Counted from the stretch's first letter, positions 1-9,843 are shown. The stretch: DNA of 64,000 nt from Hanleya hanleyi (GCA_036873755.1 JAVTVY010019611.1:18943-82942); one strand, 5' to 3'. A program made the numbers and translations. Notes: generated from the sequence alone by a model not told the origin.

Positions 1-490
1 TGGGTCTTGTCACCAGATGTCGACTCGCGTTCGATCCTGCCATCCGTCAACTTGATGGGTCGATGCTTCTGTCTGTCGATCACTTTTCCTACCTACAGGG
101 ATTTTTTTGAAGTGGTGAAGAAGTCTGTCATGTCATCGAGTCTGGCACCTATTTTTATGCTTCTCCACTTCAGTTCTGCCCTATTCCTAGGTCGGGCTCT
201 TGCTTCAGCTAGAACCCACCTGCTGTACCAGCCGTTAATTTCTAAGGTCATGTTCTCTAACGCAATTGAGTCTGTTTGGCCTGGTATTCACGAGGAGAGG
301 AGGTACTTCTTCGGTAGTACTTATACTAAAATCGGAACATTACAGAGTGAGAAGATCTTGAGTCATTATGAAATGGATTCCTCTTCATCTTCCAGACCCA
401 GCCCAGGTTCAACTAACTTCACCTGTCACCACCTCCTCATTTCTAGATGACGTCGGTTTCATCGATCCGGGCCTGTGTACATCACCACTC
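1..490. other. unassigned sequence upstream of DIRS remnant
   Basis: A 147-codon open frame (7-450, +) exists but resembles nothing I recognise. It lies just upstream of the DIRS-like reverse transcriptase remnant and could be decayed upstream DIRS coding sequence (gag-like or N-terminal RT). No RT motif is readable here. Treated as unassigned. Confidence 0.4.
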
Positions 491-499
491 ACCCTCTGA

Positions 500-1400
500 A
501 GTCAGAGTTGGTCCGGCACAGTTTCGTCCGGTAGACCGGTCGATCAAGTTTCAGTCGTTGGTACTAAGTTCTTGTCATCGTCTTCACAGCCCCTTCATCT
601 CTGGCAAGATCTTCTAGGTCTTCTCTCATCACGCAGGGCGTTACTCACTACGGACGTCTCCGTGTTCGGCTGCTGCAGTACCATCCTCTATATCTTCAGA
701 TGTCATCCCTCAATCCTCTAGTTCCGGTTTGACGTCACTCTATCCACATCTGGTTTGGTGGCAGTCCCGTCACAATGTCAGGCGGGGAGTTCCTTTCCTA
801 TCTCCGACTCCAGATTACCATCTCTACACCGATGCTTCCGTGTCAGGCTGGGGAGTCCATCTAGACGACCTAGAGGTGTTCGCCAGATGGTCGAGGTCGG
901 ATGCCAAATTTCATACCAACCTTCTGGAGATGAAGTCAGTCATCCTAGTAGTGGAGCATCTTCTCGTGGATTCGCCCCTTGAGAGTCTCATCGCAACGGA
1001 CAAATCTACTGTCATTGCTCACATAAACTAGATGGGTATCACCCGATCTTACTCAACATTTCGTCTGGTTGGGACTCTCTTCATCTGGGCTCATCACTGC
1101 TATCTCACCGTTTGCCATGCTCCGGGTCAGCTCTATGTCTTAGCGGATCGCCTTTCTCGTCCCGACACCGTACTTCAAACCGAATGGCAGTTTCACCCGG
1201 AGATCTTCCAACGCATCATCAGCATCTGTGAGCCCCCCTTGATCGACCTGTTTACGACGAGGAACAATGCAAAGCTCTCCGTCTGCATCAGTCCGATTTT
1301 GGACCCTCGAGCCTTCGTCATCGATGCCCTATCGATCAGCTGGGACAACTTCCTTGCATATGCCTACCCACCTTTGCCTTGCTTCCGGAAGTTTTATTAA
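500..1400 (+). pseudogene. DIRS RT C-terminus and RNase H (broken)
   Basis: This is the C-terminal part of a DIRS reverse transcriptase followed by RNase H, which would copy element RNA and remove it. At 729-1031 the reading HLYTDASVSGWGVHL gives the RNase H TDAS..GWG motif, followed by LLEMKSVILVVEHL and ATDKSTVIAHIN. A stop separates this from 1032-1400 in the next block, which holds APGQLYVLADRLSRPD, then the IDLF and DAL..W segments typical of the DIRS RT/RNase H tail. The 500-728 stretch is weakly RT-like in mixed frames. The gene is broken by at least one stop and several frame changes. The RT catalytic YxDD region lies upstream or is unreadable. Confidence 0.75.
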
Positions 1401-1569
1401 AGCTTGTTCACCTGGACTGCGTCATCCTGCTCGTTGTTCCGTTGGTGGCCTCGTTGACCGTGGTTTCCGGCTTTGGTTCCTCACCGCTCCACCACGCCGC
1501 CTACCAGCTTGGCCCAGCCTGTTGCGTCATCCTCACAGGATAGCACACAACTCCCAGTGGCGCAACTTA

Positions 1570-2700
1570 CACGTCTGCAGACTCTAAAGGGTGCGCTCAC
1601 ACATAAGGATTCTTCAGCAGAAGTTGCAGATACGATGGTTCCATCAACCGATCTTCCAGATTACAGCTCTATCAATCTAAGTGGACTTACTTCGTCTCCT
1701 GGTGTCGAGGCCGAGACGCCGATCCCGAAGCTGCCTCTCTTCCCTTTGTAGCGGATTTCTTCCTTCACCTACACTGAGATAGGAAGTTTCAAATCAGCAC
1801 CTTTGTGGGGTACCGGTTAGCTTTAGACGGTGTTTTGCGTTTATCTACGGGCATCGACATTAGTCTAGATGACAACATCTATGTCCTTCTACGTGCCTTC
1901 GCATTACAGTCTCGCCGTACCCGACAACTACTTCCAATGTGGGTTATTGGGTGGTTTTTAGCGCTCTTCTCCGCCCACCTTTCGAACCTCTACAGTCAAC
2001 TTCAATTAAAGCTGTTTCCTACTAGGCTGTTTCCCTGACGGCCTTCGCCTTGGCTTCTAGAGTATCCAAGCTTTCGCCTTGGAGAGGAAGTCGGTGACCT
2101 GAACGGCAGATTGGCTCCCGCTTCTTTTTCCGACCACTCCCGTGTCCATCGCCCTATGAGGCTGTGCGCCAAGATCCCTGTGCTCTACGTCTGTGTTCTA
2201 TCCTAGCATTTACAGATTTCGTTCATGGCCTTGATGACGACATCCTATTATGTCCTGTATGAGCAACACGTCACTACCTCACGTGTACCGACCCAGTTCA
2301 GGTTTTTTCGCCGACTGTTGTTTTTCTTCTCTTCATCCAGCTGCTACTCGTGAGGCCAACTAGAATACGGTGGCCTCTTGGTTGAAGAAGACCTTTAAGT
2401 GGACAGATCTACTCGCCCTCGACGCTCCCCCACTTCTGGCCTCTGTATCTTCCCTTACGAGCCATCGCTGCATCATGGCCATTATGGAAGATTTCACCCA
2501 TGTATTTTCCCAGGAAATACGAGCCATCGCTACATCATGGCCATTGTGGTAGAACTTACCCATGGATGACATTGTCCAATCCTGTACTTGGAGTGCCAAT
2601 TCGACTTTTACCGACTACTATCTGAGAGACATGTAAGTATAATCAGATAGGGTGACCACGCTAGGGCCGCTGGTGGCTGCCCAGCATGTGATCCAGTAGC
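1570..2700 (+). pseudogene. DIRS tyrosine recombinase (broken)
   Basis: Remnant of the tyrosine recombinase that would integrate the circular DIRS intermediate. At 1805-2038 the segment LRLSTGIDISLDDN with a following LLRAFALQSRRTRQLLP is characteristic of animal DIRS recombinases. A LASRVSKLS-like block follows near 2050 in another frame. The C-terminal catalytic region is visible at about 2500-2640: EIRAIATSWPLW (the H-x-x-R block, with the His position lost), then SCTWSANSTFTDYYLRDM, which contains the catalytic Tyr. The downstream LGPLVAAQHV segment (about 2665-2700) also matches DIRS C-termini. The copy has several frameshifts and stops. Confidence 0.75.
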
Positions 2701-3134
2701 TTTTCCAAACAAAGGTGGGGGTAACACCGATCGTCGCAGCAAGTCAGCCAATCAGCCAACTCACAAGACAGCTTACAAGGGCTGATACACCCGTGAGTAT
2801 TATTTTAGCTATATTCGTGTCAGTAACAAGGGACTAAAGTACAGAGAGTTGGCGTAAGACGGCAATTAAGTCTATGGTATAAGATGGTCACCTTGTATTC
2901 GACAGTAGCCTGGTATGTACATGCCCCTTCTTTCCGTTTTACATTGCTTACCACACGAATACACACAGCGCGCCGGCCCGGGTTCTCTCGTCGGGTAATA
3001 TTGTGTGCCTCATCCACGATCATCTCAGCGGTTACTCTGCATACACTACAGGAACTACAACAAGGCCGAGGTCACTACCTCCATCTGTTGGTAGTGTGGA
3101 ATAGCAATAGCAGGTCAAGATTTGAGCAATAAAT
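2701..3134. other. unassigned intergenic or intronic DNA
   Basis: Sequence between the recognisable end of the DIRS recombinase and the inverted-repeat element at 3135. It may hold the DIRS 3' untranslated end. No coding similarity or clear repeat is seen, apart from a short GCAATAGCAGG motif near 3100 that recurs at about 3367. Confidence 0.4.
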
Positions 3135-3414
3135 ATTAAACATTTATAAATAATGTTGGTATTTTTTATCAAATCTGCTATTGCTTTGATTGCCCACCCA
3201 TCCTCCCCTCACTCTACGGCCTTGCACAGACACACCTATAGGCTGCAATAGAAAGAAAGAGGAGGTATTCATGTGAGCACATGGAGCAGAGTAACCCGAC
3301 TGAGCTCCCTAAGGGGAGATAACTTTTATTCCGCAATTGGATCTCTTAAGGGGGATATAGGCATTGCAATAGCAGGTTTGATTTGAATACCAACATTATG
3401 TATAAATGTTTAAT
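3135..3414. repeat. 280-bp inverted-repeat (MITE-like) element
   Basis: The left end ATTAAACATTTATAAATAAT, followed by GTTGGTATT and CAAATCTGCTATTGC, is the imperfect reverse complement of the right end (GCAATAGCAG at about 3367, AATACCAACATTAT at about 3385, TAAATGTTTAAT ending at 3414). Arms are about 50 bp around a loop of about 180 bp with no ORF. This is typical of a small non-autonomous inverted-repeat transposon. The family and target duplication are not resolved. Confidence 0.6.
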
Positions 3415-3525
3415 TTGTGGACCGCTTTGTGGAATACAGTGACACCATCGTGATATGACTGAAATTACTATTATATTGCGGCGTTATCACTCTCATTAGC
3501 ACTCGCTCACTTAAATACTTTTCAG

Positions 3526-3663
3526 ACACAGTACGAATTTTTACACAAAGCCTTGCGGGATGCTATTCTATGCACAAATGCTTCTGTCACCGCCGGGAAA
3601 TATTTAGACGACATTCGAATGCGCACAGCTGAAGGCCAGTCCAAAATCAAGGAAGAATTTCTG
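3526..3663 (+). CDS. RPTP exon: end of D1 and D1-D2 linker
   Basis: Acceptor CTTTTCAG ends at 3525 and donor GTATGT begins at 3664. The 46 codons start TQYEFLHKALRDAI and end SKIKEEFL. This matches the last helix of an RPTP catalytic domain (the Q-Y-x-F-x-H-x-A-L pattern that follows the Q-loop) and the start of the D1-D2 linker (the KxEEF block). It ends in phase 0. The preceding exon, with the D1 HC-x5-R signature, is not in the window. Confidence 0.85.
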
Positions 3664-4527
3664 GTATGTAATTTAGAATATTTATCCACTCTTTATTCTT
3701 ATATAGTAATACTTCATGTGGATTGAGATTTGATATTTGAATATACAGTATGAGAAATGATTTGGGATATTTCAACAATGACACATCTGAACTGTCCTAT
3801 AGGTTTACGAAAAGACAAGTTGTATTAATTAGTCTTTAAAAAATATCGGCGTCTTCAATTTTCCGAAAGGAGCTGTAATCTAAAACACGAGCGATGTTTT
3901 TTAGTTAAAAAAAGGCGATTCCAATTCATCCAGAAAGACTGTAAGTTTTCAAAAATACATGTTTCTTAACTCTTCGACAACATGTCATCTTCTAAGTTTT
4001 CGATAATACCAGTTTTCACAAATACCGATATCTCAAGTATTATTCTTGAGCCTGATGTCTCTCGCCAAGTCTCTCTAATAAGAATTATGGCGTCAGAAGG
4101 CTCTAGGATTCCTTTTGTCTGTCCTTTCCAGGTTAAAACGTATGGCAATTCATCCAATAGATCGATCACCTCATTATAATTCGATCCTCCGGTTTTCAGT
4201 TAATGTTCGATCGGAAGGTTTTAACAGTTTCGTTACTCACCTATTCCTGGCAAAACTTCATCATCTAAATATGACAAACGCAGACAGGAGATTGTCTGAG
4301 AGACAGTAGAATTATCCACATTGTTAGTTTGATTTCATAGACTCTGCCACTTATAATGACTCCAATGGTAGGCCTACATACCGCACTACGGTGATCACGT
4401 GATAGAGCGCTTGATTCATAAGTGGCACATCCCAGGTTCCATATCGGGCCGTGCCATATCAAAGACGTCAAAGCTGGAACTGTTACCTTCCTTGCTTGGC
4501 CCGGTGTCAGGGTAATGTGACTGGATT
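3664..4527. other. RPTP intron DNA upstream of the Polinton
   Basis: AT-rich intronic DNA without coding similarity. The last 100-150 bases before 4528 (for example GTGTCAGGGTAATGTGAC) look like a dispersed repeat. They may be the left half of the repeat copy into which the Polinton inserted, since the right flank (17618 on, GTCGTGATATGAC) resembles the tail of the 5S-derived SINE seen elsewhere in the window. Confidence 0.45.
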
Positions 4528-4533
4528 GTCGTA
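4528..4533. repeat. Polinton target-site duplication, left copy
   Basis: GTCGTA directly abuts the left terminus AGTAGTAATATAAGAG. The right flank 17618-17623 is GTCGTG, matching at 5 of 6 positions. Polintons make 6-bp target duplications and their termini begin with AG, so both facts fit. Confidence 0.75.
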
Positions 4534-5455
4534 AGTAGTAATATAAGAGTATTTCGAGTCATATTTTCCAGAGAGGTAACTCTTGGTTCCCCTGCTTCCG
4601 CCAGGGGGGGCACCAGTCCCGTATGACGTCACTTCCGGTTTGGATGAATGGAGCGTGACCTGTGAACATGATAGGATATGTACTGACCTGTCTGTGGGGT
4701 TTTCCCGCAATGTCGTTCACCTCCGGGTCTTTTCGGTGAGGTCCGTGGGAACATAATAGGCCATGTACTAACCTGCCTGTGGGGTTTTTCCCGCAAGAAT
4801 TTCGCTGTCGTCTGCTTGGGTTGTCACGTTCCGAACACCTGGCTCCCCGAATTGCTCTTCCACATCCGGGTTTTTTCCCGGCCCCGGCCCCGGGCCGCCC
4901 CGCCCCGGCCGCAGCCGGGTACTAGGAATGCATATTAAATCTATAGACAAAGTGTATAGAAATAGAAGTTTTGGGGCCTAGGTGGACCACTGATGGGTCG
5001 ATGGAGTCGAATGAGGTATCAATGTGAAGCTAATTTGAGGGAGCAACCGACTGGGTGGATGCGCGGTTGAAATATCGTCATTCTGCGCATGCGCAATGGA
5101 AATAGACGTTTTGGGGTCGAGGTGGGCCACTAGTGGGCCGATGGGATCGAGTGAGGTATCCATGTGAAACCCATGTGAGGGGGCTAGACTAGGGTGTCGT
5201 TTCCATTCTGCTGCGCGGGTCGTGGGTTGTGACGTCACTTTCGGTTATCACCTTCGAACACAGAGGAGTTTTTCTTAGAAGTATGGAATGCATGTACAAG
5301 AACATCCGGGGACCTCTTCAACATCCGGGTCCTCTTCCACATCCGGGTTTTTTCCCGGCCCCGGCCCCGGCCCCGGCCCCGGGCCGGCCCGCCCCGGCCG
5401 CAGCGCGCGCGCGCGGGGTTGATCCGATGCCGCAGCACGCGCGGGTTACTCCGGA
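4534..5455 (+). repeat. Polinton left terminal inverted repeat
   Basis: Matches the reverse complement of 16345-17617 from the AGTAGT terminus through blocks around CTTGGTTCCCCTGCTTCCGC, CCCCACAGACAGGTCAGTAC (in complement), the NRF1-like palindrome TGCGCATGCGCA (about 5085), the CCCCGG/CGCG core (about 5355-5415) and CCGATGCCGCAGC. It is shorter than the right arm because it holds fewer copies of an internal tandem unit (4960-5220). A segment at about 5600-5730 is an extra, inverted partial copy of the outer end. Confidence 0.85.
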
Positions 5456-5886
5456 AGTGCGTGGGTGAATCCGCAGCGCGCGCGCATAAAGACCCTCATT
5501 CATACCCCAACGCAGGCGCAGACGTGATGTGCCCGGATGATAGACACGGACTTCACCGAGAAAAACACATACAACTCGTCACATACAGTCTCCCCGCTCA
5601 AGATCCTCATACATACCCGAAAAGACACGGACGTCACCGAAAAGATGCGAACGTACCCGAAAAGACAAGAAGGTGAAAGACATTGTGGAAAAACCCCACA
5701 GACAGGTCAGTACATGCATTCCTATGATGTTTCCTACCTAGGTTACGCCCGATTCACGCATAATAAAAGGATTGATCTGTAATCTGTGTTGTTGTTGCTC
5801 TCTTTTTTGGACTAACCCATCAGAATAGTACGTACGACGAACTGCACCCCAAGAGCTACGTCTAGGTACGCATGTGTGACATGGTC
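5456..5886. other. Polinton left subterminal, non-coding
   Basis: There is no convincing gene. It contains ACCGAAAAGACACGG-type repeats and GACATTGTGGAAAAACCCC (about 5675). These are in the same orientation as the right terminus (17395-17460) and therefore inverted relative to the left terminus. An AATAAAAGG at about 5761 may be a minus-strand or incidental signal. Confidence 0.5.
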
Positions 5887-5893
5887 TATAAAA
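5887..5893 (+). promoter_or_regulatory. TATA box of first Polinton gene
   Basis: TATAAAA in the context GGTCTATAAAACACG, 47 bases before the ATG at 5940. This is good spacing for a core promoter with a short leader. Inference from motif and position only. Confidence 0.5.
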
Positions 5894-5939
5894 CACGTCC
5901 CTCTGGATTCCACACCTCCATTCCTACGGTTCCAGAGCC

Positions 5940-6266
5940 ATGACGGACACCCATCCTTATGCGACTCGCATTCTACAGCATGCGACCGTGGTTAATTCAC
6001 TCACGGTTTACCGAGCAGTGGTTCGGTCCATGTTTTCAGATGGCGACGACAACGAGGGGCGACGCCAGATCCTGAACGAGTTCACAGAAGCGGTCCTCGA
6101 CAGAGTGCACTTGATGGAGAGGTGTGCCATCAGTCACCACTACTGGACTATGACAGCCATCCTTGATGCTCGGGCTATGGACCACGAGCGCTCACGCCGG
6201 AATCAGCGACGGCTGGTTGGCCTAGTCATGGTCTGTGCCATATTGACCCTGGCGCTGTGGCATTGA
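5940..6266 (+). CDS. small tail-anchored hypothetical protein
   Basis: An open frame of 108 residues with no stop, one of the few intact frames in the element. I do not recognise a family. The N-terminal about 85 residues are mixed and helical-looking, with charged and His-rich patches. Residues about 88-107 (RRLVGLVMVCAILTLALWH) form one hydrophobic segment right at the C-terminus, preceded by Arg/Asn, which is the layout of a tail-anchored membrane protein. A TATA box sits upstream at 5887. It is the first gene inside the left TIR. Small TM proteins of unknown role are common in Polintons; no specific function is claimed. Confidence 0.6.
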   Translation: MTDTHPYATRILQHATVVNSLTVYRAVVRSMFSDGDDNEGRRQILNEFTEAVLDRVHLMERCAISHHYWTMTAILDARAMDHERSRRNQRRLVGLVMVCAILTLALWH

Positions 6267-6338
6267 CAGTGGGACCTGACCATAAATACGAGGGTCAGAT
6301 ACAGTGTGCGTCATTCACCGATCGTCATTGGGTCAACC

Positions 6339-6845
6339 ATGTCACCAGTTCTGCGAGCCATCCTCCCCCTTACACCCCGGGTGGGTTTACACGTCTATGA
6401 AGATAAAGTCACCCTCGTGGAAGACCGTGGAGATGTTTGCTGGTCACGCACTGAGATCGTATCGAATACGGATACACTACACCGTGACGGCTGTACCAAA
6501 TTTAAACGGGTGTTGAGCGGCGAGCTCGACGGACAAATCATCCACATAGACAATGCCATCTACGTACACCGTGACCCCTTCTTCCCACGCCTGGGCCGCT
6601 ACCAATACCCTACGCGAGGCTTCACCCTAGTCCCCGATCTGTAGACAGCCTTCGAGAAAGTGGTGCCTATCGTGGACCAGCTGTTTACACTGGACGAGCG
6701 GTCATCAGACGAGTTGGAGTGGGCTCGTGCCCTGAGAGAAGCGGGGGCCGAACCCAATGAACAAAGGTCTAGCAATTACAACACATATAAGGGAAGTGGG
6801 AGAGGTGCCGACATACTGACTGCGTCATATGACTTCACAGAATAG
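6339..6845 (+). pseudogene. tandem-duplicated unknown gene, copy 1 (PC4-like?)
   Basis: An ATG at 6339 opens a frame of 101 codons ending at a TAG (6642-6644). The similarity to copy 2 (7172-7614) continues past this stop to 6845. The shared core runs LTPxVxLHVYxDxV, a variable loop, FKRVLSGELDG, then xxIH. The C-terminal block is RSSDELEW here and RSSDELDW in copy 2. The core has the shape of a PC4/p15 single-strand DNA-binding fold (beta strands, then an L-S-x-x-x-W-like helix), but this is a weak guess. The stop aligns with a Trp codon in copy 2, so it is probably a nonsense mutation in a gene of about 170 codons. An ATAAATACGAGGGTCAG block lies upstream and has a counterpart before copy 2. 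Confidence 0.55.
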
Positions 6846-7171
6846 TCTTCTGGCAAACCTATTCTAAAGCACATACCAAGAATTTAACGATTCGTGATAT
6901 GTGTTGTATCTGAGGTACGCTTTTATTGTACCTGTGGCAACATGGATGATATGACCACACGGCCACTAGCACCAGCATAAGCGGTATTAGATACAAATCT
7001 ATACAGCTATGATGGAAATGCTCTGACAACTCGTATGCTGGTAATTGGTGAACCAGACGACGATGCCATTGATTACTCGGCTATACTTTGACCACCCGAT
7101 CCTTTGATCTCACGGGGTTCTCCCTATGAATACGAGAGACAGTCAAATCTGGTACCATTCACGTACTGACC

Positions 7172-7614
7172 ATGACGGAGCATATAATACTGGCGTATCT
7201 CAGCTTGACCCCCGAGGTTTTCCTGCACGTTTATGCGGATACGGTCGATATCATGGAGCATACACAACCGTGCCCAGATCGCATTCGTCTGTCTCGGAAG
7301 GGCTGGACCCAATTCAAACGGGTGTTGTCTGGTGAACTGGACGGCGACCTCATTCACTTGTGTCACGATGTGTCATCCGACGCGGCCCTTTCTTCGCTCA
7401 ATTGGCTCGGTTAGATGGTGGTACAGTGCATTTTACCCTTCATCCTGATCTATGGTCTGCATTGTAAGATGCCATGGTAGATTTGGATCAAGTGCTTATC
7501 AATCGGTCATCAGACGAGTTGGACTGGTCATTTACCATGGACACTGTGGAAGCCAACGAAGAAAATCAGAAAGAAACTCCGACCCAAGATATACCCGCTA
7601 TAAATAAACGATAG
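7172..7614 (+). pseudogene. tandem-duplicated unknown gene, copy 2 (PC4-like?)
   Basis: This is the second copy of the preceding gene, starting at ATG 7172 (MTEHIILAYLSLTPEVFLHV). It keeps FKRVLSGELDG and, after a frame change near 7380-7390, a segment matching the distal part of copy 1. It then has a stop at about 7467 that aligns with Glu in copy 1, and the RSSDELDW block. The copy therefore carries one frameshift plus one nonsense change. The upstream TATGAATACGAGAGACAG resembles ATAAATACGAGGGTCAG before copy 1, so the promoter was duplicated too. Function unknown. The C-terminal end overlaps the TATA box of the integrase gene. Confidence 0.55.
7599..7606 (+). promoter_or_regulatory. TATA box of integrase gene
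   Basis: TATAAATA located 35 bases before the integrase ATG (7642; context CACCATGAAG, a good animal start context). It lies within the last codons of the preceding pseudogene. Confidence 0.5.
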
Positions 7615-7641
7615 AGCCAGGGTCCGTCATCATTTGTCACC

Positions 7642-8709
7642 ATGAAGCGCTGGGAGAAGGTGTTGGATAACTTATACTACAGTCCCGACAGTCCGGCGGC
7701 CTATAGTGCATTGACGGCTCTCTATCGAGCGGCCAAACCCCAGGGGATACCATGTGCTCAAGTTCGAGTTTGGTTAAGAAAACAAGACACCTATACCTTA
7801 CATCGAGCTGCCCGTCGCCATTTTCTACGGAATCGGGTCATCGTGGGAGGACTAGATGCCCAGTGGCAAGCGGATTTGGTGGATGTGAGCGCCTTTGCCG
7901 AACACAGCGATGGAAATCGGTATATCTTGTCGACGTATGCGTGGGTGGTTCCCATCCGAACGAAAACGGGGGCGAATCTCATAGCGGCGTTCAAGGACAT
8001 CTTCAAGACCGGGCGCAAACCCATGTATTTGCAAACCGACAAAGGCACGGAATTCCTCAACCGTCCGTTCCAACAGTTTCTGAAATCCCAGAAGGTATTT
8101 TTCTTCCATACGCACATGGAGACCTAGGCTTCCGTGGTGGAAAGGTTCAACAGGACATTCAAAGGTCGCATGTATAAATATTTCACCTATAAGAATACAA
8201 GACGGTACATCGATGTTCTCCCGAAACTTGTGAGTGGTTACAATCGAGCCTATCACCGGAGTATAGAGAGAGCCCCCATTACCGTGACCCAACGCAATGA
8301 AGCCCAAGTCCGGCTTGTCTTGTACCCCAGGCAATTGCAGCGAACACCGAAGGAGGTGTCTATGAGAGTCTATGAACTGGAAGATCTTCAAGGGGAACCG
8401 TTGCTAGGGACGTTTTCGGAGGCGGAATTACAGCCTGTCGTAAAAACAAAGCAAGACTACTACACGGTGGAGCAGATTTTGAAAACGGAACGTCGACGTG
8501 GCAAACTGTTCCATTTCGTCAAATGGCAAGGCTGGCCCAGTTCCGTCAATTCCTGGGTCGCTGCCAACTCAGGTGAAACGACTATAAAGCCAGACACCAC
8601 TACCGTCATCCTTCATTCCACGTTCGACCACAGTGCTATGGACAAACAGCAGCTGCCTCTGAACACAGCGTCTCCCAAAACGCGCAAGCGCAAGTGGGCT
8701 TTGTGGTGA
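7642..8709 (+). pseudogene. Polinton integrase with C-terminal chromodomain (one stop)
   Basis: Retroviral-type DDE integrase that inserts the linear element DNA. The frame is a single one from 7642 to 8709, broken only by a TAG at 8125-8127. Before the stop are the first catalytic Asp in QADLVDVSAFAEHSDG (about residue 76) and the second in LQTDKGTEFLN (about residue 134). Just after the stop, SVVERFNRTFKGRM holds the catalytic Glu. The C-terminal domain (about residues 272-310) is a chromodomain: YYTVEQILKTERRRGKLF followed by VKWQGWP and NSWV, a normal feature of Polinton integrases. A Lys/Arg tail (KTRKRKW) ends it. Apart from the one stop the protein is full length, about 355 codons. Confidence 0.9.
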
Positions 8710-9218
8710 TAGTGCTAACCCTGCTGAGTGTGTTGTACGGAGGTGTGTTTTACAACGTAGCCTATGTCAGCACACTACTTAACCAACTGCGAACTCCAGC
8801 CACCAGTCAAACCAGTCTACAGATAGCATCAGTCAACCCTGTATCGAGCCCAGTCACCACCACACCCCGTGTGGAAGCCACATCGAGCTCCACACCAAGC
8901 TCCAAACCTACACCAAGTACACCCACTACGTCTGCAAACCCACCGGATTTCATCCCTCACATTGAACAGACAACGACGACCGACGTTGTACCCGCCACCA
9001 TCACTCACAGTGAACAGACAACGACGACCGACGTTGTGCCCACCACCACTCCAGTTCACTCGTACCAAATTTACAAGAGCGGGTTACCACGACAGCGGAT
9101 ACCCCTCGAACCATGGACCCTCGGTGGCAGCATCCATTCACTTGCCTCATCGCAGGACCGACGGGTTCCGGCAAAACGCACTTCGTCAGGACGCTCCTTC
9201 AACACACCGACAGCATGA
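8694..9218 (+). CDS. membrane-anchored Thr/Ser/Pro-rich stalk protein
   Basis: Open frame of about 174 codons whose first in-frame candidate start here is GTG. No nearby in-frame ATG precedes it, so the true start is uncertain and may involve a frameshift from the ATG at 8638. The N-terminus is one hydrophobic helix (FVVIVLTLLSVLYGGVFYNV), followed by about 90 residues rich in Thr, Ser and Pro, with a duplicated block EQTTTTDVVP (two copies about 19 residues apart). The C-terminus overlaps the ATPase gene in another frame. The layout suggests a type II membrane or secreted, possibly O-glycosylated, stalk protein. No family is recognised. The last about 35 codons overlapping the ATPase may not be real. 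Confidence 0.5.
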   Translation: MGFVVIVLTLLSVLYGGVFYNVAYVSTLLNQLRTPATSQTSLQIASVNPVSSPVTTTPRVEATSSSTPSSKPTPSTPTTSANPPDFIPHIEQTTTTDVVPATITHSEQTTTTDVVPTTTPVHSYQIYKSGLPRQRIPLEPWTLGGSIHSLASSQDRRVPAKRTSSGRSFNTPTA

Positions 9219-9717
9219 TCACCCCACCCATTGCCCGAGTCGTGTGGTGTCATGAAGAATGGCAGGCAGCGTATGCAACAATGCCCCACATCACGTTCGT
9301 GTAAAGCCTACCCAACCTGGCCGATTTGGAACCGGACACCGTGGTGGTTCTGGATGATATCATGGCGGAGACGTCTGCGCGAGTCACCCAACTCTTTACC
9401 AAAGGCAGCCACCATCGACGGCATCATCTACATTGTGCAGAATCTGTTCAGTAAAAACAAAGAACATCGGAACATCAGGTTAAATGCCCACTACCTGGTG
9501 GTCTTCAAAAACCCGAGAGATACCACTCAACTGCTGCACCTGGCGAGACAGATGTATCCCGACCACACACCGTTTGCGTTGGAAGCCTTTAAAGATGCCA
9601 CAACATCCTCAGCACGGGTATATGCTCTTCGACCCCAAGCAAGCCACCCCCGATCACCTTGGACTACGGACCGGCATCTTTCCCGGTGAGACCCACCACG
9701 TGTACATGCAAAAATAA
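9113..9717 (+). pseudogene. FtsK/HerA-type genome-packaging ATPase (broken)
   Basis: This is the ATPase that would pump element DNA into capsids. An ATG at 9113 opens the frame. The Walker A motif GPTGSGKTHFV is at residues 15-25. After a TAA (9302-9304) the same frame continues through the Walker B strand VVVLDDIMAE (about 9341-9370). A frameshift near 9405-9415 moves the reading into another frame with IIYIVQNLFSKNKEHR and LNAHYLVVFKNPRD (sensor region). A second frameshift near 9597 leads to LFDPKQATPDHLGL and the stop at 9715-9717. The gene is therefore one stop and two frameshifts away from an A32-like ATPase of about 200 residues. Its position after integrase and before the capsid block is usual for Polintons. 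Confidence 0.88.
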
Positions 9718-9843
9718 TGTAAACACATCCACAGTGGCTCCCCCAGCATAAAAAAGAATGAATACCACAGCATGATTGACTTTGTCTCTGTTCTCTGAGG
9801 TAGATAAAAAGGGCAGAGTTGTGGGTTCTAGCAGTAGTTGTAC
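9718..9843 (+). promoter_or_regulatory. intergenic promoter region before capsid block
   Basis: A 126-base gap between the ATPase and the pX-like gene. It holds a TATA-like AGATAAAAAG at 9802-9811, about 35 bases before the ATG at 9844. It could start a capsid-gene transcript. Motif-based inference. Confidence 0.4.

Larger units (their letters stand above)
500..2700 (+). mobile_element. DIRS-like tyrosine-recombinase retrotransposon remnant
   Basis: In + orientation, fragments in shifting frames give the end of a DIRS-type reverse transcriptase, an RNase H domain and a tyrosine recombinase in the order expected for DIRS elements. DIRS elements integrate through a tyrosine recombinase instead of a DDE integrase. 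Many stops and frameshifts show that the copy is dead. I could not see the split or inverted terminal repeats diagnostic of DIRS, so both limits are approximate. The copy sits upstream of the first visible RPTP exon, probably in an RPTP intron. Confidence 0.75.

Noticed and set aside
5229..5503. Pro/Ala/Gly-rich frames over the CG-rich Polinton core
   Set aside because: Low-complexity translation of CCCCGG and CGCG runs within a terminal repeat.
6306..6516. Overlapping small frames at 6304-6516 and 7126-7335
   Set aside because: Shadow frames of the duplicated unknown gene; they do not align between the two copies.
7791..8391. Minus-strand frames of 108 and 179 codons opposite the integrase
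   Set aside because: Shadows of the integrase gene. The + strand shows DDE and chromodomain motifs.
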